Below the pieces are notes generated by a model. It worked only from the letters and a program-made list of their open reading frames with translations, had not been told where the DNA came from and ran no database searches. This document shows positions 6,031 to 7,538 of a stretch of 7,538 nt of DNA, in pieces. The position numbers and the translations under genes are program-made. Source of the DNA: an uncultured Clostridia bacterium (lineage in GTDB: Bacteria; Bacillota; Clostridia; TANB77; CAG-508); NCBI GenBank assembly GCA_947628885.1, contig CANRBO010000059.1, positions 1-7,538 of the forward strand, written 5' to 3'. Every line of letters begins with the position of its first letter. The stretch's first letter is position 1.

Positions 6031-6064
6031 AAAACCAAAATATATAGAGTAAAAAGTTTATGCA

Positions 6065-6098
6065 TTTTGCAAACCAAGTGTAGCGAAGGCAAGAAAGG
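6065..6098 (+). promoter_or_regulatory. Leader element before the recombinase gene, related to 5873-5905
   Basis: It reads TTTTGCA, then a loop region, then TAGCGAAGGCAAGAAAGG, and ends 14 nt before the ATG. TTTGC can pair with GCGAA at the position where the glycosyltransferase leader forms its stem, with C-G pairs there replaced by weaker ones. Seven of the nine substitutions between the two copies are transitions. Together with the copy at 5873-5905 it makes an inverted pair flanking the divergent promoters. Confidence 0.5.
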
Positions 6099-6112
6099 CA
6101 TGGTAAATAATT

Positions 6113-7099
6113 ATGATAGATACTGAAAAAAATCCGGATTTTTTAAATTCATTTCTTCAATATGCTCTAACCTATCAAAAAAAATCACCTGATTCTGCAT
6201 ACCAATATAACCGCGATTTGACTATGTTTTTAAGGTATATGAAATATCATTTTCATCTTACTGACAAAGATAATTTTGATGAAATTGAGATTAATGATTA
6301 CAAAATTGAAGATTTAGAGAGAATCACCCAAGATGATATACATGCCTTTATCTCTTACCTTTCAATTAATAGAAGATGTGGTCCTGCCACTTGTGCTAGA
6401 AAAATATCTACAATTAGGATATTTTTTAAATATCTTACAATTACAACTAATACAATAAAAAATAATCCTGCTCAAAACCTAGAGACTCCTAAATTAAACA
6501 AAAGGCTTCCTAAATATTTAACATTGGAAGATAGCAGAAAATTACTTGATAAGTCAGCCAAGGATGATGATAATAAAAATAAAGAGCGTGATTTTGCTAT
6601 AATCACTTTATTTTTAAACTGTGGCATGCGTCTTTCAGAGCTTGTAGGCATTAACATTTCTGATATTAAATTTGATGATTCAAAACTTACAGTTATCGGT
6701 AAAGGAAATAAAGAACGTACTATTTATTTAAATAAGGCTTGTACAAACGCTTTAAAAAATTATTTAGCTGTACGTCCAACAAATGCAAAAAAGGATTCTA
6801 AGAATTCTGATAAAGCCCTTTTTCTAAGTACTTATAGACAAAGAATCAGCAAGAGAACAGTTGAAAATATTGTCTCTCGTGAATTACAAAGGGCTGGATT
6901 AGATACTACTAAATATTCAACCCATAAATTAAGACATACTGCCGCTACACTAATGTACAAATATGGTCAGGTCGACATTAGAGCTTTGCAAGAACTTTTG
7001 GGACATCAGAGCATATCTACAACTGAGATATATACACATGTTGACAATGAGCAAGTTAGAAATGCAGTTGAAGCCAATCCATTAGCTAATTATAAATAA
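6113..7099 (+). CDS. Tyrosine recombinase/integrase, XerC/XerD type
   Basis: A complete 328-residue protein. The N-terminal SAM-like DNA-binding domain (about 8-115) includes SAYQYNRDLTMFLRYM and CARKISTIRIFFKYL. The catalytic domain follows with every active-site residue present: R173 (NCGMRLSELVG), K197 (VIGKGNKERT), H271 and R274 (STHKLRHTAATLM), H298 (LLGHQSISTTEIYTH) and nucleophile Y307. Such enzymes cut and rejoin DNA at short inverted core sites, resolving chromosome dimers (Xer) or integrating elements. The length (Xer proteins are near 300), the intact LGHxSIxTTxIYTH block and the absence of an excisionase or att-like repeats favour a chromosomal Xer-type enzyme. A mobile-element integrase cannot be excluded. 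It is transcribed divergently from the glycosyltransferase operon. AAAGG lies 14 nt before the ATG, an unusually long spacing, and no closer ribosome binding site is visible. Confidence 0.92.
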   Translation: MIDTEKNPDFLNSFLQYALTYQKKSPDSAYQYNRDLTMFLRYMKYHFHLTDKDNFDEIEINDYKIEDLERITQDDIHAFISYLSINRRCGPATCARKISTIRIFFKYLTITTNTIKNNPAQNLETPKLNKRLPKYLTLEDSRKLLDKSAKDDDNKNKERDFAIITLFLNCGMRLSELVGINISDIKFDDSKLTVIGKGNKERTIYLNKACTNALKNYLAVRPTNAKKDSKNSDKALFLSTYRQRISKRTVENIVSRELQRAGLDTTKYSTHKLRHTAATLMYKYGQVDIRALQELLGHQSISTTEIYTHVDNEQVRNAVEANPLANYK

Positions 7100-7122
7100 T
7101 ATATTTAATAATATAAAAAAAC

Positions 7123-7228
7123 ATTGCTAATAATTTTTATATATTGTACTATGAGGCTTGAAAGCATTTATATTAAACAAACTAATATCAAACAATATAA
7201 AAAATTAAATAATGCTTTTATTAGCAAT
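7123..7228. repeat. Nested inverted repeat after the recombinase gene
   Basis: ATTGCTAATAA (7123-7133) and TTATTAGCAAT (7218-7228) are perfect 11-bp complements. Inside them AAAGCATT (7161-7168) faces AATGCTTT (7211-7218), and TTTTTATATATTGT (7134 onward) faces ACAATATAAAAA imperfectly. The arms nest, so the whole could fold as one branched hairpin in RNA or extrude as a cruciform. A mobile miniature element, small RNA or recombination site are all possible; none is shown. Confidence 0.5.
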
Positions 7229-7251
7229 AATACAAGCATAACAATTATATT

Positions 7252-7293
7252 AATAATGAGATTAATTCATAAATTTAATCTCATTATTTATTT
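7252..7293 (+). terminator. Terminator-like hairpin between recombinase and dpaB-like gene
   Basis: AATAATGAGATTAA (7252-7265) and its exact 14-bp complement (7275-7288) flank a 9-nt loop. The right arm runs into a T-rich tail. The stem is AT-rich but long and perfect. It probably ends the recombinase transcript, or works in both directions. Confidence 0.65.
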
Positions 7294-7340
7294 TGATTTC
7301 ATAATATATAATATATTTTTATTCTAAGGAGATTATTAAA

Positions 7341-7538
7341 ATTTTAAAAAATATAAATATAATTTTTGGCATCACTGGTGCTTTTAGTGCCTTTCCTTCT
7401 ATAATTCTTAAGATGAAAGAATTAAAAAATTTGGAGAATAATATTTATCCAATAATGTCCTTCTATGCTTATAACTTAAACAATAGTTTTAACAATAAAA
7501 TTAAATATATTGAAGAAATTGAAAAAATCACTTGCAAT
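7341..7538 (+). CDS. Dipicolinate synthase subunit B-like flavoprotein, N-terminal 66 residues (partial)
   Basis: An open frame from 7341 to the window edge whose translation begins (I/M)LKNINIIFGITGAFSAF. This is the beta strand and TGS/TGA phosphate loop of the UbiX/PPCDC-type flavoprotein fold. NIYPIMSFYAY and then IKYIEEIEKITCN follow, in the order and spacing of dipicolinate synthase subunit B (SpoVFB/DpaB: PIxSxxAxxTxTRFGxAxxxxxxIxxITG). Subunit B works with subunit A in the last step of dipicolinate synthesis in the mother cell of sporulating Firmicutes. Here TRFG is NSFN and ITG is ITC, so it is divergent or eroding. A perfect AAGGAG lies 9 nt before an ATT codon; no ATG, GTG or TTG is in frame until residue 25. 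No subunit A gene lies directly upstream. A generic flavoprotein or a pseudogene are alternatives. Confidence 0.62.
   Translation, partial: MLKNINIIFGITGAFSAFPSIILKMKELKNLENNIYPIMSFYAYNLNNSFNNKIKYIEEIEKITCN

Larger units (their letters stand above)
7100..7340. other. Intergenic region with structured inverted repeats
   Basis: About 240 bp of very AT-rich DNA with no believable gene. It contains a nested inverted repeat (7123-7228), a terminator-like hairpin (7252-7293) and the ribosome binding site AAGGAG (7326-7331) of the next gene. No clear promoter for the downstream gene stands out against the AT-rich background. Confidence 0.6.

Noticed and set aside
7124..7327. 67-residue open frame downstream of the recombinase
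   Set aside because: It spans the inverted repeats and the terminator, lacks a ribosome binding site and has a low-complexity I/N/Y composition expected from AT-rich DNA.

Overview
The window is very AT-rich DNA with strong AGGAGG-type ribosome binding sites and TTGACA/TATAAT promoters. The protein families fit a low-GC Firmicute, most likely a gut or anaerobic Clostridia-type bacterium. A probable dipicolinate synthase subunit B at the right edge points to a spore-forming ancestry. No species can be named from the sequence alone.

Left edge (1-594, minus strand, runs off the window): the N-terminal part of a protein made almost entirely of near-identical 35-residue repeats. Each repeat resembles the helix-turn-helix repeat of the mTERF family, which is best known from mitochondria and chloroplasts. 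The DNA repeats are exact multiples of 105 bp and alternate in a 210-bp higher-order pattern. A 420-bp gene-free stretch upstream holds its promoter and several inverted repeats.

1020-1762 (minus): a complete type III toxin-antitoxin locus. A consensus promoter drives three tandem 39-nt RNA repeats (ToxI-like antitoxin RNA). A Rho-independent terminator follows, then a ToxN/AbiQ-family endoribonuclease gene. This is the classical ToxIN layout, usually linked to phage abortive infection and plasmid or island maintenance.

1818-5859 (minus): a tightly spaced four-gene operon. It encodes a GT28 glycosyltransferase of the diacylglycerol-glycosyltransferase type, an MBOAT membrane O-acyltransferase (AlgI/DltB type), a membrane-anchored SGNH protein (DltD/AlgJ-like) and a GNAT acetyltransferase. 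The set suggests synthesis and acylation of a cell-surface glycolipid or glycopolymer.

5865-7099: a divergent intergenic region, then a complete tyrosine recombinase of the XerC/XerD type on the plus strand. The leaders of the glycosyltransferase and the recombinase share a related GC-richer element ending 13-14 nt before each start codon, a candidate structured RNA leader.

7100-7538: a gene-free stretch with a nested inverted repeat and a clear terminator, then the 5' end of a dipicolinate synthase subunit B-like gene. It has a good ribosome binding site but an ATT codon where the start should be.
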